DNA of 64,000 nt, taken from contig CM055092.1 of the NCBI GenBank assembly GCA_029204225.1, positions 19,583,222 through 19,647,221 on the forward strand, in the 5' to 3' direction. This document shows, in pieces, positions 22,853 through 33,674 of the stretch (within the stretch, counting starts at the first letter, position 1; each line of letters opens with the position of its first letter). A program made the position numbers and the translations under genes. The notes beneath the pieces were generated by a model. It was not told where the DNA came from and searched no databases. It saw only the letters and a program-made list of their open reading frames with translations. The stretch is from Diphasiastrum complanatum. Taxonomy: Eukaryota > Streptophyta > Lycopodiopsida > Lycopodiales > Lycopodiaceae.

Positions 22853-23760
22853 TAATATGGTCCTGAAATGGGAAAATCCCCCTCGGAAGATTGATTCAAA
22901 GGAAGTGCCACCTTTATTGGATAAAGACAAAGGAAAAGTCGAGGATGATTCTTCAAGTCAAATTTCTAGTAAGTCATCATCATCTAGAAAGTCTTCACCT
23001 TTGAAGAAAGATTTATCATCTCGAAAGTCATCACCTCCATGATCAATTATACAAACTGACTATTGTTCCTATTTGGATAGTAGAAGCATTAGAAGCCTTT
23101 GAAAACTTAAAAAAAGCATTAACTTCAGCACCAATACTGCGTTCTCCAGATTGGACGATAGAATTTTATGTTCATACGGATGCTTCAAAATACACCATTG
23201 GATCAGTTTTGATGCAGCTAGGGGACTATAAGAAGGATTATCCTATACGATTTACAAGCAGACAACTTACAGATCCAGAAAAGAATTATTTAACAACAGA
23301 ACGTGAGGCATTGGCCATGATTTTTTCTCTTCGGAAATTTTGTCACTACCTCATGGAAACGCACTTTGTATTTTATACGGATCATCAACCGTTACTTTAC
23401 TTGGTAAACAAGACGTGCAATACTGGACGCATTGCAAGATGGTTATTGTTATTGACTGAATTTGACTTTCAAATTGTAGTTCGAAAGGGGAAACAACATT
23501 ATCTAGCCGATCACGTTTCGTGAATCGAATCTGCACCAGTTAACATTGAAGTGGATGATGAATTGCCAGATGCTGCATTATTCTATGTTGAAGCAGTACC
23601 TGAGTGGGCAGCAGGTATTGTTGAGTACCTAATGCTAGGACAACCAAATGACTCCCTGACAAAAGTACAGAAGAGACAATTGATTCATAAGACTCAACCT
23701 TATCAATTAATTGCAGGACAATTGTATCGTCGTGGATCAGATAATATTTTATGAAGGTGT
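22853..23760 (+). pseudogene. Gypsy family 2 RNase H, plus copy
   Basis: After a short Ser/Lys-rich stretch (to 23041) the pol resumes at the end of the RT/RNase H junction (ALTSAPILRSPDW). RNase H motifs are HTDASKYTIG, TEREALAM and YTDHQPLLYLV in the frame 23209-23523. It ends ADHVS with a TGA where gypsy 1 has Arg, then DDELPDAALFYV and QLYRRGSDNIL with another TGA. Compared with gypsy element 1 the layout is the same. The RT core is absent. Confidence 0.85.
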
Positions 23761-24840
23761 GTTTTACTACATAAAGTACCAGATTTAATCATGTTTTCAT
23801 ATGATGGCATAAGTGGAGGACACTTCTCTATAGATATTACTGTTCACAAACTTTTACAATCAGGTTGTTGGTGGCCTACGCTTCACAAGGACACAAAAAT
23901 TTTATTCAGACATGTGATGTTTGCCAACGAGCACGACGACCTATTCGACAGAACTATGAACTCTTGCATCCGATTTTATCGTAAGCACCATTTGAAAAAT
24001 GGAGACTGGATTATGTTGGACCTATTCACCCTGCCACGCAAGGATCTTAGGCCGGATACATTATCGTAGCAACTGATTACATGACCAAGTGGGTTGAAGC
24101 CAAATCTATCAAAGTTGTTGATGCGAAATCTACGGCCAAGTTTCTATATGAAAATATTATCATCAGATTTGGATGTCCGATTGAGATTTTCAGTGACCGG
24201 GACACACTTTGTTAATCAGACAATAAAGTGTTTACTGGAAGATTTTTTTGTTATACACAGATTTAGTACTCCCTACTATCCCAGAGGGAATGGCCAAGCT
24301 AAATCTTCCAATAAGATTCTCTGCACCATTATGACAAAGACAATTGAAACGAGTCGGTCTGATTGGAAACATAAACTGTATGCAGCATTATGGACATTCA
24401 GAATCGCTTACAAAAATAGTACAAATCAAACACCTTTTCAACTAGTTTATGGTCAAGATGCTGTCATGCCGATTGAATTTTTAATCTCATCTTTACACAT
24501 AGCGACCACTGAATGATTAAATGATGATATGTCTTTACAACTCCGTCATGAAGCATTGCACAAATTATGTGAAACTCGATTGATGGCAGTTGATGCCTTA
24601 GCAGTAGAGAAAGCCCGCTGCAAGGCATGACACGATCGCCGATTGCACAAAAAAGATTTGAAAGCAGGAGATTTTGCATTAATGTACAAAACCAAGCTGA
24701 TCAAGGGCAAGTTGAAATTTACCGAGGAAGGCCCGTATAAAGTGAAGGAAATCTTGAACTATGGCGCAATAATTCTTGAGCACTTGGATGGAAAACGATT
24801 TGATACTCCGGTGAATGGCAGCCGCTTACGCAAGTTTTAG
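23761..24840 (+). pseudogene. Gypsy family 2 integrase, plus copy
   Basis: The integrase is spread over three frames. GGHF of the zinc region is kept. The TCDVCQRARRPIRQ text is visible at about 23910 in a frame different from the open frame there. The core Asp region reads WRLDYVGPIHP. After a frameshift near 24200 the FFVIHRFSTPYYPRGNGQAK part is open, and the catalytic Glu of the usual NGQAE is replaced by Lys. The C-terminal domain 24643-24840 is clean (GDFALMYKTKLIKGKL, EEGPYKVKEIL, VNGSRLRKF) and ends at a natural TAG. Arg codons have become TGA near 24514 and 24628. Confidence 0.85.
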
Positions 24841-25250
24841 TAGCCTTCTTCGCCAGTTCAGCAAGTTTGATCTCAATGGCTTTTTAATTTTATTTGTTTT
24901 TAATTTTTTTGTTTTTCAATACTTAATTTACTTGAGTTTTTTGGAAAAAGGCAGTTAAAAAAAATAATCATTAAATTGAGAAAAGACTGATGAGCAGAAG
25001 TCAAAAAGTCATCAGCATAAGAAAGGAAGCACAGTAATTTTTTGATGGAAAAAGACTTAGAAAATCATTGTTTTGGTCAAATTTAGCGTATTTAGTACCA
25101 GAAACCTTCGCTGAGCTCTCAGACTATACATCCACTCTAGATTTATCTAGTTTAAGGTGGGCGAAGGTTCTTGTCCAGAAAAATCCCAGTTTTTGAGTCC
25201 GGCAAAGGATCAGTGGTATGCCATTTTGAGAACCTTCGTCGAGCATCTTA
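24841..25250. repeat. 3' flank/LTR start of gypsy family 2
   Basis: T-rich then mixed noncoding text with two exact and one near-exact GCGAAGGTT motifs at 25100-25235, the same motif as at 18.28-19.06 kb. It is cut at 25250 by the family A copia LTR that starts TGTTAAAATT. Confidence 0.5.
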
Positions 25251-25877
25251 TGTTAAAATTGGAAAAACAAATCATATTGATTTCTTGGCTTGCTACAAAT
25301 GTTGTACCATGCAAGTATGTAGCTCATAAATGCAAAATGCCAAGTTTGGCCTATATAGAACTCGAGCTACATGGTTATGTAACGTCTAGTTTGAAGAATA
25401 CAACTTGCATATAGTTTGTAGACATAGAATTGGCAAAGTCATGCTTGTAGAAACTCGTGGCCATTCACATGCACTAATTGTAAGTGATCCATAGTGACAT
25501 GCAAGGCATGCACAAAGTATAATGGACACATGCATGATGATTTGTACTTTGTTAGTTGAAACTAGTACACTGGTAAAAAGTTGGTAAAATTTCATGCATG
25601 GCAAGTGACAAATGTCACATAGACTCTAGATGTCACTTTAGTTGTCATTTTGGAATGGATAGATGTGGTTCTACTTTGAGCTACCTCAAACTCCATAAAT
25701 ATGTGTAGCTCTCCTCACAATCAATGATGAAGAACCAAATTTTTGTAGCTACCCCATGCCATTTTGGATCTAAGCTATTTTGCTTGTTATCTCTCTAGCT
25801 TTCTCTCTCTAACTCGTGTTGAAGCTAATGCTAATACAACTAACTTTTGTACTTTTGTTCATTCTTTGATTCATTGC
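25251..25877 (+). repeat. Copia family A 5' LTR, 3'-truncated
   Basis: Starts TGTTAAAATTGG and follows the 3' LTR (29040-29829) closely up to TTCATTCTTTGATTCATTGC at about 25877. There it jumps straight into gag codons. The last roughly 180 bp of the LTR, the primer site, the leader and the gag start are deleted. Confidence 0.9.
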
Positions 25878-26531
25878 CAAAGAAGCTTGGGATGCACTAA
25901 AGACCATCTATGAAGCAAAGAATACTTCTAGAATACTCACTCTTAGGAATTAGATTTTCCAAAGTTTCCAAAGAAGTGAAGAGAGTGCATCTAACTATGT
26001 TCTGAGAGTTAAAGATTTACATAGAGAGCTTTCCTGTGTTGGTGTTACTATTAACCAAGATGAGCTAGTTCAAGTCATACTGAATGGCTTGAGAGATGAC
26101 TATGATAATCTTGTTCAGTATTTTGCTATTAAAGAGGAGTTGCCTAATCTAGAAACTCTCCAAGGAATTCTTATTTTTGAAGAATCTAGACAAAGCTATA
26201 AACTCTCCAGGATGAACAAACTCGAGCATGGTGGAAGTGACAAAGCCCTCTTTGTCAAAGGCAAGCAAAAAGGAAGGAGTAAGAATCAGTTCTCTCAAGC
26301 ATCCAACAAAGATAAAGCCAAAGCCAAAAATTGAGACAAAGATGGTGAAGAGGATGATACATCTCATCCTTCTAACTCAAAGACCAAGAAGAAGAAAGTA
26401 AGTGTTTCTTCTGTGGCAAGAAGAGGCACTATGCCTCTAATTGCTTCAAGAAGAAAAACCAACTCAAGCAAGCTAATCTCTCCAAAGAGATTGAAGAAGA
26501 TTCTATTGCAAGTGATGGAGAAGGATCACTT
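25878..26531 (+). pseudogene. Copia family A gag
   Basis: Begins in the middle of a UBN2-type Gag (AKEAWDALKTIYEAKNTSR) because of the deletion. It continues with SEESASNYVLRVKDL and QVILNGLRDDY, an open part 26089-26334, and a zinc knuckle CFFCGKKRHYASNC at about 26410-26450 after a frame change. One TAG occurs near 25950 and a TGA at 26332. Gag would package the element RNA. The missing start and nonsense codons make it inactive. Family B (35.2 kb) has the most similar Gag in this window. Confidence 0.85.
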
Positions 26532-27629
26532 ATGGTGTCCAATTTTTCTTCATCACCTTTCAAGAAAGATGGAGCTTGGTACATAGCCAGTGGAGCCTCT
26601 TTACATATGTATTGTTCAAAGGAGTCATTTGACTCAATCTTACCATTCAAAGGACTCAAGAGATCCATTTATACTGCTAATGATCATGAGTGCCCAATAG
26701 AAGGAATTGGCAACATTCCATTGAAACTTGCTTCTTCAAAAGTTCTTGCACTTTCTGATGTTCTTTTCATTCCAAAACTCACAAAGAACTTAGTTAGTGT
26801 GGGAAAGTTGCTTGATAATGGTTGTGATGTAAAGTTCAACTCCAATACTTGTTTTATCAAGAGAAAAGATGAGATTGTTGCTGATGGATCTAGATGTGGT
26901 GGAATTTTTAAGTTGAATTCTTATGAGAATGCAAACCTTTGTGAAGTTGCTTTGTTATCTAAGGAGGAGTTGTGGCATAGAAGGTTGGGTCATCCTAACT
27001 TTAAATCTATGTCTTCTATGGTTAAGAAAGTGAAGGCTATTGGTCTTCCAAAATCTCTTTCTAAAGATTTCAAGCCTTGTGAGGCTTGTGCCATTGCAAA
27101 GTCACACAGAAAGCCATATCAGAAGTATTTTATAAAGACTACTCATCCTTTGGAGCTTATACACTCAGATGTACATTTTTTCTCTTCTAAAAGTATTGGT
27201 GGTGCAACATGTTTTGCTACCTCTATTGATGACTTTACTAGATATACCTGGATGTATCTACTTTCTTCAAAGGCAATGGTTTTTTATCACTTCCTAATCT
27301 TCAAAGCTTATGTTGAGAAACAATTTTCTTTTAAAGTTAAAGCTTTAAGATGTGATGGAGGAGGTGAATACATCTCCAACAAGTTTCATGAATACTTTGA
27401 AGGTGAAGGAATAAAGAGAGAGTTTTCTTATGCTTATTCTCCATCTCAAAATGGAGTAGCTGAGAGGAAAAACAGATCTTTATGTGAATGTGCTAAAGCA
27501 ATTCAAGTAGCAGCTTCTTTGTCTATTGATTATTGGGGTGAAGCTATAAACTGTGCAATAGATTACCTCACAATGCACTTGCTGAAAAGTCACCTTTTGA
27601 AGTCTTGTTTAAGAAGAAACCTAAGGTAG
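26532..27629 (+). pseudogene. Copia family A protease and integrase core
   Basis: A 365-codon open part. The protease motif reads WYIASGASLHM at residues 16-26, so the catalytic Asp is changed to Ala. The GAG-pre-integrase zinc region (LWHRRLGHPN, CEACAIAKSH) follows. The integrase core has Asp213 (IHSDV), Asp275 (RCDGGGEY) and Glu311 (NGVAERKNRS), giving DD35E with the expected spacing. The frame leaves the family consensus near 27590 (frameshift), and the integrase C-terminus continues in the next frame. Integrase chemistry residues are intact but the protein is broken. Confidence 0.9.
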
Positions 27630-28212
27630 ATCACCTTAGAGTTTTTGGTTGTGCTTGCTTTGTTAATATGCCCTTGGAAACAAGGAAAAGAGATGATCCT
27701 AATTCTATTAAAGGGATCATGGTTGGATATGCATCCAACAAGAAAGCTTACAGAGTCTATGTTCCCTCTACCTCAACTACAATTGAGAGTAGGGATGTTA
27801 TATTTCATGAAGATAAAAAATACATTCTTGAGGAGGCCGAGTTCAAAGATTCTCACAAAGATACTCCAATCATCACCCATGAAGATTATCATGGAGAGAT
27901 AGGGCCGAGAATTGAGGAGGAGTCACCTCAAATCTTTTCACCAAGGAGATCTCAAAGAGAAAGATCCGAGCCTAGAAGGCTTACCTATGAAGATAGAGGC
28001 AAGCAAGTGGAAATCAGCTCCACTAATTATGCTTATTTTATTTCTCATGAGGAACCAAAGGATGTATATGATGCACTCAACTCGAAGGAATGGTACCTTG
28101 CCATGAAGGAGGAATATGAAGCTTTGATGACCAATAAGACATGGGAGCTTGTGGATCTTCCATCCAACAAGCACATCATTGCTTGCAAGTGGGTTATCAA
28201 GCTTTTGTATGT
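27605..28212 (+). pseudogene. Copia family A integrase C-terminus to start of RT
   Basis: Continues with KPKVDHLRVFGCACFV, IMVGYASNKKAYRVY and VIFHEDK, the copia integrase C-terminal domain. A charged linker (PRRSQRERSEPRR) follows, then the first RT residues (WYLAMKEEYEAL, TWELVDLP, ACKWVIK). Right after this the RT core is missing: the next bases belong to the very end of RT/connection in another frame (CQSKYDLSMLKKF). Confidence 0.9.
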
Positions 28213-29022
28213 CAATCCAAGTATGATCTTTCAATGTTAAAGAAGTTCAATATGTTGAATTGTAAGAGTATAGAAACACCTATGGAGCAAAATGTAAAGG
28301 ATTCTAACAAAGGTGATGAAAGATCCTTCGTGGACATCACACTTTTTAGAAGTCTTATAGGCTCCTTAATTTGGCTCACAATAACTAGACCTGACATAAG
28401 ATTTAGTGTTCATAAGTTGAGCCAGGCTATGCCAAATCCTACTATCTATCATTGGAAAATGGCCAAGAGAGTGCTTAGATATATATCTTCAACTTTTGAT
28501 TTTGGTTTATTGTATAAAAGTGAAGATCTTTCTATTATTGGTTATTCTGACTCAAATTTTGCAAGTGATAGAGCAGATCGAAAATCTACAAGTGCTTATG
28601 TCATATATCTTGGAGGAAACTTGATATCTTGGCTTTCCAAAAAGCAAGATACTGTATCACTCTCATCATGTGAAGCTGAGTACAAGGCACTCACTACAAC
28701 AACAAAGGAAGTGCTTTGGATCAAGAGGTTACTAGTGAAACTAAAGATAATCTTGGAAGAGGATCTACCTATGATCATGTGTGACAACATTTCAGCCCAA
28801 GCCCTTGCCAACAACCCGATATTCCATGCAAGGAGTAATCATATCGAAGTTGCACATCACTTCGTGAGAGAGAAGCTCACTGGAGGCGAAATCAAATTGG
28901 AGCACATCGACACATCATCTTGCATTGCTAATATGCTCACCAAACCTTTGAGCAAAAGCTCCTTCATCAAGCATAGAGCCAATCTTGGAGTTATACCAAG
29001 ATCCATGTTCAAATCAATATAG
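28213..29022 (+). pseudogene. Copia family A RT end and RNase H
   Basis: Open to a natural TAG at 29020. It has the RT C-terminal text (DLSMLKKFNMLNCKSIETPM, RSLIGSLIWLTITRPDI) and then RNase H with GYSDSNFASD, STSAYVIYLGGNLISWLSKK, SLSSCEAEYKAL, MCDNISAQALANN and MLTKPL. The Asp-Glu-Asp-Asp set is visible. The YVDD RT active site is absent because of an internal deletion at about 28205-28215. A purine tract TTTTTAGGAGGAG then leads to the 3' LTR. Confidence 0.9.
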
Positions 29023-29039
29023 ATTATTTTTAGGAGGAG

Positions 29040-29829
29040 TGTTAAAATTGGAAAAATAAATCATATTGATTTCTTGGCTTGCTACAAATGTTGTACCATG
29101 CAAGTATGTAGCTCATAAATGCAAAATGCCAAGTTTGGCCTATATAGAACTCAAGCTACATGGCTATGTAATCTCTAGTTTTAAGAATACAACTTGCATA
29201 TAGTTTGTAGACATAGAATTGGCAAAGTCATGCTTGTAGAAACTCATGGCAATTTACATGCATTAATTGTAAGTGATCCATAGTGACATGCAAGGCATGC
29301 ACAAAGTATACACATGCATGATGATTTGTACTTTGTTAGTTAGCACTAGTACACTTGTAAAAAGTTGGTAGAATTTTATGCATGGCAAGTGACAAATGTC
29401 ACATAGACTCTAGATGTCACTTTAGTTGTCATTTTGGAATGGATAGATGTGGTTCTACTTTGAGCTACCTCAAACTCCATAAATATGTGTAGCTCTCCTC
29501 ACAATCAATGATGAAGAACCAAAGTTTTGTAGCTACCTCATGTCATTTTGGATCTGAATTATTTTGCTTGTTATATCTCTAGCTTTCTCTCTCTAAGTCG
29601 TGTTGAAGCTAATGCTAATACACTAAAATCTTGTACTTTTGTTCATTCTTTGATTCATTGCTATCATAATCTGATGCTTAGCATGCTAGATTATGGTTAA
29701 GCTGTTTCTTCTGAACTAGATCTTGCTAAACAATCTAGAATCAGGTTACTGTGCTAATCACAAAGCTTAAACAAGATCAATCATACTTGTGGACATTCCC
29801 CACACGTGTGAATTCTAAAAATTTTGTCA
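29040..29829 (+). repeat. Copia family A LTR (complete)
   Basis: 790 bp, TGTTAAAATT to TTTTGTCA, preceded by the polypurine tract and followed directly by TGGTATCAGAGCC. It is the 3' LTR of the element to its left. By the primer site on its right it also behaves as a 5' LTR. It contains GCATGCAAGGCATGC, a TATAAATATG-like region (CCATAAATATGTG) and a CCCCACACGTGTG palindrome near the end. The solo LTR at 10.9-11.8 kb is the same family. Confidence 0.9.
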
Positions 29830-29842
29830 TGGTATCAGAGCC
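29830..29842 (+). promoter_or_regulatory. Primer-binding site (initiator Met-tRNA)
   Basis: TGGTATCAGAGCC lies immediately after the LTR end. It is the standard plant copia primer site. It should normally follow a 5' LTR, but here it follows the downstream LTR of element A. Confidence 0.9.
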
Positions 29843-30540
29843 AAATTAAGCTTTGCATGCTAACATCTCTGATTGTACAAGAAACTGAGAGTTAAATTAA
29901 GCAAAAAAGTAGTTTTGCACTTTTTCTCACCTTTCTCTAAAGTGTATTTGGAACAAATCGGATTGGAACTGAATTTTCAGACCTGTAGTACGGAATTCTG
30001 GAATTCCGCATGTGTGAAAATAAGAGATTTTCAATCCTTTTGTTGTCCTTGCTAATAGATCCAAAGATAGTAGTCTTATAGCTTAATGGAAAGCTTATGA
30101 TTTGTACTTTTCATGGAAATTGAAACCAAATCAATCTGATGTGTCTAGCCAAAGTTATAAGCTCTTAAAGAGGATAGGGATAGGTCCAAAATCCGAGTGA
30201 TAGCATTTTGATTTGATTCAATCTTGCTTTGTTCTGAATCCATTTTTTTGAGCATCCTACACAAGAAACTGAAGATCAAGACTAAGTTTGAAGCAATGAA
30301 CACCTTTTGAGCCTTCTGAGAGTCACTTGTATTTTCTTTTGATGCATTTTACACGTGCCAAAAGTAGGATTCAAACTAGCCAAAGTGTCTCAATCCACTT
30401 TGTGTGTCTGATCTTTCTCTTCAGAAATGGATTGATGAATGTCCTTGCTCTTCTTCTTCCCTTCTCCATCTCTCATGCTTTCTTTGGATTTTGTCAATTA
30501 TTGGATCTGAATGTTATTGGGATTGAGTGTTATGGGAGAG
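29843..30540 (+). mobile_element. Family A leader remnant beyond the right LTR
   Basis: Sequence expected for the 5' leader of a copia element (AAATTAAGCTTTGCATGC onwards). It holds a palindromic CGGAATTC/GAATTCCG (29991-30008) next to CTGTAGTAC. No gag follows; it fades before the short GAGAGA stretch at about 30538-30557. Confidence 0.55.
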
Positions 30541-30998
30541 AAAGAGAGAGAGAGAAAGAGTAAGCTATCTTTGTTGTGGATCATAGTGTTAATGGATCTT
30601 AGTATTAATGAGTAGGCTTAATGGATGTAGAGTTAGATTTAGATATTCCATTCATGCTGAAATCTGAATTAAACTATCGCTCTCTTGGGAACGAACCTAC
30701 GCGTGACAACTAACTCCGTCTCTATGATGCTAGATTGACTAGATCTTGGATTCATGTTAGGAAAGGAAAGAAACCCACTACAAAAAGACATAATGATTGG
30801 CATGTATTTGTTGATAGTGAATCTCAATGTTCTTCCATAATTTGGATTGTTTCGCCAATATCTTTGCATTTAATCTCGAGCTCATGTCTTTTACGTACCT
30901 GCATAAAACTAATACAAAGTTAGTTAGAATTAGTACAGAGTTTGTATTAGAAAGTTTTGATTGAAACTAGTCATAAAAGATCGCGTAGGTTACTTACG
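30541..30998. other. Unassigned, no gene recognised
   Basis: Only short open frames. A 66-codon minus-strand frame (30669-30869) has no family match that I know and no supporting context. Confidence 0.3.
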
Positions 30999-31760
30999 AG
31001 TTTACCATTGAAAATGAATCTGAAGTCTGAAAGTACATCATCTTGTAGGAGCAATAGACTCCAGTCTTCTTCCACCTCAACACATGTCAAAACGACATCA
31101 TTGTATATAATTTCAATATTTTTTCATTTTGAATGTCCACTGGCTTCCAAGTCTTGATCGAGTGGCACCCATTTACCTTTATTTTTTTTCCATCTTTGAT
31201 AATGGAAGCATAAGCTCAACATTTCTTTTTCAATTTGATAACGGAAGCACATGGAAGACATTTTAATTTTGCATTCTATTTCTCCATCTGATCTTTTGTC
31301 CCAGCCTTCATCCATAAGTTCAGATAATAAACTATCTGATAAATTTTTGCATACAAACATCATTGGGGTTTTGTGTACATTGACACCTGAAAAGAAATCA
31401 ACAAATGTATTCAAGGAAATAAACCAACTCAATCTGACTGTTTTTTATCCCGTGCTCATTTTTAATGAATTTTTTACATCATTATATATCTTGCAACGAA
31501 ATGATTCTGCAACTATAGCATCTGGTGCAATCCATTCATAACTTTCAAAACTAGGTAATGGAATTGGTACTATTTGTCCAAAATTTTCTTTTGTATCAGG
31601 AATGTACATTGATTCATAAAGAAAGATCCCACTATCAGCTAGATCTTTTGCAGTTCTACCTCGATATTGCAGTTGTCCAATATCAGTGTGAATAACATCT
31701 AACACACCTGCTAAAGATCCATTCGGCTCCCATTCATTTATGTTGGATGGATATAAATCT
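30999..31760 (-). pseudogene. Unidentified split coding region, minus strand
   Basis: On the minus strand the frame 31705-31445 (start MLDVIHTDIGQLQYRGRTAK) and the frame 31432-31124 are in phase. They are separated by one stop in a T-rich segment ending TTGATTTCTTTTCAG just before GTGTCAATG, a good plant splice acceptor at about 31385. This suggests two exons. The 3' exon contains SLCFHYQRWKKNKGKWVPLD. The region 30999-31275 is repeated in the same orientation at 48545-48840, where the same protein text is recognisable. I do not recognise the family. It could be a captured host gene fragment or a gene of a DNA transposon. Confidence 0.4.
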
Positions 31761-32199
31761 GCAAGAGAAAAATGATCAGATTGGCAAGTTTACTATTAGA
31801 TATTTATGAATGACAAAAATCAAAGTATCAAAAATATCAATAGTCACACTTGCTTTTTTTGTGATCTTGACAGTTGAATCCTTGCACAATTATTTCTGAA
31901 TGGATATATACATGTTGGACTAGAATTTCAAAAATAGATTTTTCTCCTGATGATGTTCTGAAATCCAAAATTCTGGCCTTCCAATAAGATCAAAATGATA
32001 GTTTTGACCTTTTCCCTTTTCAAAATGTTCCTCTTAATGATGGATGTATCAAAACCCAGGAGTTTTTTGAATATTTTGTTGGCACCCATAATCCATTATC
32101 ATCTGTCTCGTTGAATAGAAGCACAGAGTCGATTGAGGAGCACGGCTTCCTTGATGGCGCTATTCGTAATTTGCATGCAAAAATATGAAACAATGAACT
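31761..32199 (-). other. Possible upstream part of the minus-strand coding region
   Basis: Short coding-like minus-strand pieces (for example ETDDNGLWVPTKYSKNSWV near 32060-32110) in changing frames. They may be further exons of the region to the left. No family recognised; low support. Confidence 0.25.
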
Positions 32200-32640
32200 A
32201 TGAATTTGAAAATTTGCGTAGACAAAAAGCCATGAATCTGAGAAAAAGTGTTGGCAAAAATTTGAAATAGTGATCTATTTGGCGCCACAAATTAACTCTG
32301 GTTAACCCTATTAACCATGGTTTGACAATGCATATACATTAATGGTACATCGATTTTCTCATCTCAACCATCAATCATATTCATTTTCAATATTTTTGGG
32401 TCTCATCGGGCAGTGATGAGCTGGAAGGTCAGGTCTCATCAACCAATAGCATTTACACATGCTGCCCGACGAAACAACAATATATTTCAAAAGTTTTTCT
32501 TTTATTTATATCTGGAAAATTCTACGTTACATAGAACCCCAAAGCTAAGGTTTCAATTGGTCCACATGGCAATGAAAATAAGAAAAATAAATAAAAAAGC
32601 ATCCTTTTCAAAGGCCCTCGTCGGGCTCTAGGTTTTTCTA
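32200..32640 (+). repeat. Inverted repeat, left copy
   Basis: About 430 bp match the reverse complement of 46385-46810 at roughly 75-80% by eye, including CTATTTGGCGC, TTTGACAATGCA, ATTTTCTCAT, CAGTGATGAGCT, CAATAGCATTT, GCCCGACGAAACA, TTGGTCCACATGGCAA and AAAGGCCCTCGT. Inside, TCGGGCAG (about 32408) and CTGCCCGA (about 32461) form a further short inverted pair. No target-site duplication is visible at the outer ends. Confidence 0.75.
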
Positions 32641-32722
32641 ATGTAGGAATTTATGGGACCTATATTAGGCAATACAATATAGGCCCCAAAAAGACCTAAA
32701 ATTCCAACAAAAAGCAATTACG

Positions 32723-33250
32723 TGTGATGTAAACAACCCCTGAATACAATCTTTGCACACCCATATAGATGGCACTTTATAACATTCATTCCCATAAGTG
32801 AATGTTTTGAGTGTTTTGTGCTCTTTGAGCCCTAATGATTTGCCATGCGGAGATTACTGATTCAAAAAATATATATCACATCATGGATCTGAGCATGGGT
32901 TGGGTCGTGATCCTTGCACGTGCAAGGGTTTGTGCTCTTTAGCGCACATGAACCAGCTACCCACGTGGTTCACATATAGGCCAACATGTTTGTAAGGGTT
33001 GGAATTGATCCTCACAAAAACTTGGCCAAACGTTTTTAGCTCATTATACAAGCCATTACATTATATGGCCTAATTCTCTCCTAATCTACACAAAAATATC
33101 TGGAGCATAAATGGCATTACACCCATAAAGTGCATGGGATGTCAACGCAAACCAATATATAGATGACACATGTCCAGAAGAGATTCAACAAAAATTTTGC
33201 CTATTTCTCATCAAGATAAGCATCAAACTTCACACTTTTTTAGTCCTAAG
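32723..33250 (+). repeat. Dispersed repeat J, copy 1
   Basis: Matches 50507-51250 in the same orientation. Shared text includes AATACAATCTTTGCACAC, CATAAGTGAATGTTTTGAGT, ATCATGGATCT, GGGTTTGTGCTCTTT, GCATAAATG(G/A)CATTACACCC and TAAAGTGCAT. Copy 2 has about 270 bp extra (50757-51030). Noncoding, class unknown. Confidence 0.75.
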
Positions 33251-33669
33251 GCCCTTAAAAGTAAAAAGCCTTGCCTGTGGATCTTTGGCTCTCTCTTTAT
33301 ATCATTGTTTCTGTGCTATTGTTGCCAATCTACTCAAAACTGACTTGAACAAATTGATGTTTTGGTTCTGTAAAGCGCAAGATGTTAGAAAATAAGGCTC
33401 TTTCCACTTCAGGTGAAGGGATGATGACTGACATGCAAGCCAAAACCCATGGTCTTACTTACCTATTTTTCCAAAGTTCACTCATTGTACTTGTTAGGAC
33501 TCCAAAGCCCTCTCTCACTTATGATGTCTCTCCATAGCTTTAATAGAGATGTTTGTGGTGAGAAAAAAGTGAGATTCATGAGCAAATAGAAAAGTGCAAT
33601 TAGGTATCATCATTGAAGGGTTTTCATGGCAATGACGATGCTCTAGCAGTAATGGCTATTATGTTGGTA
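33251..33669. other. Unassigned left flank of element B
   Basis: No gene or repeat recognised. It continues on the other side of element B at 38255, joining as GTAGGGAC then TAGTAGATATTGG. Confidence 0.4.
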
Positions 33670-33674
33670 GGGAC

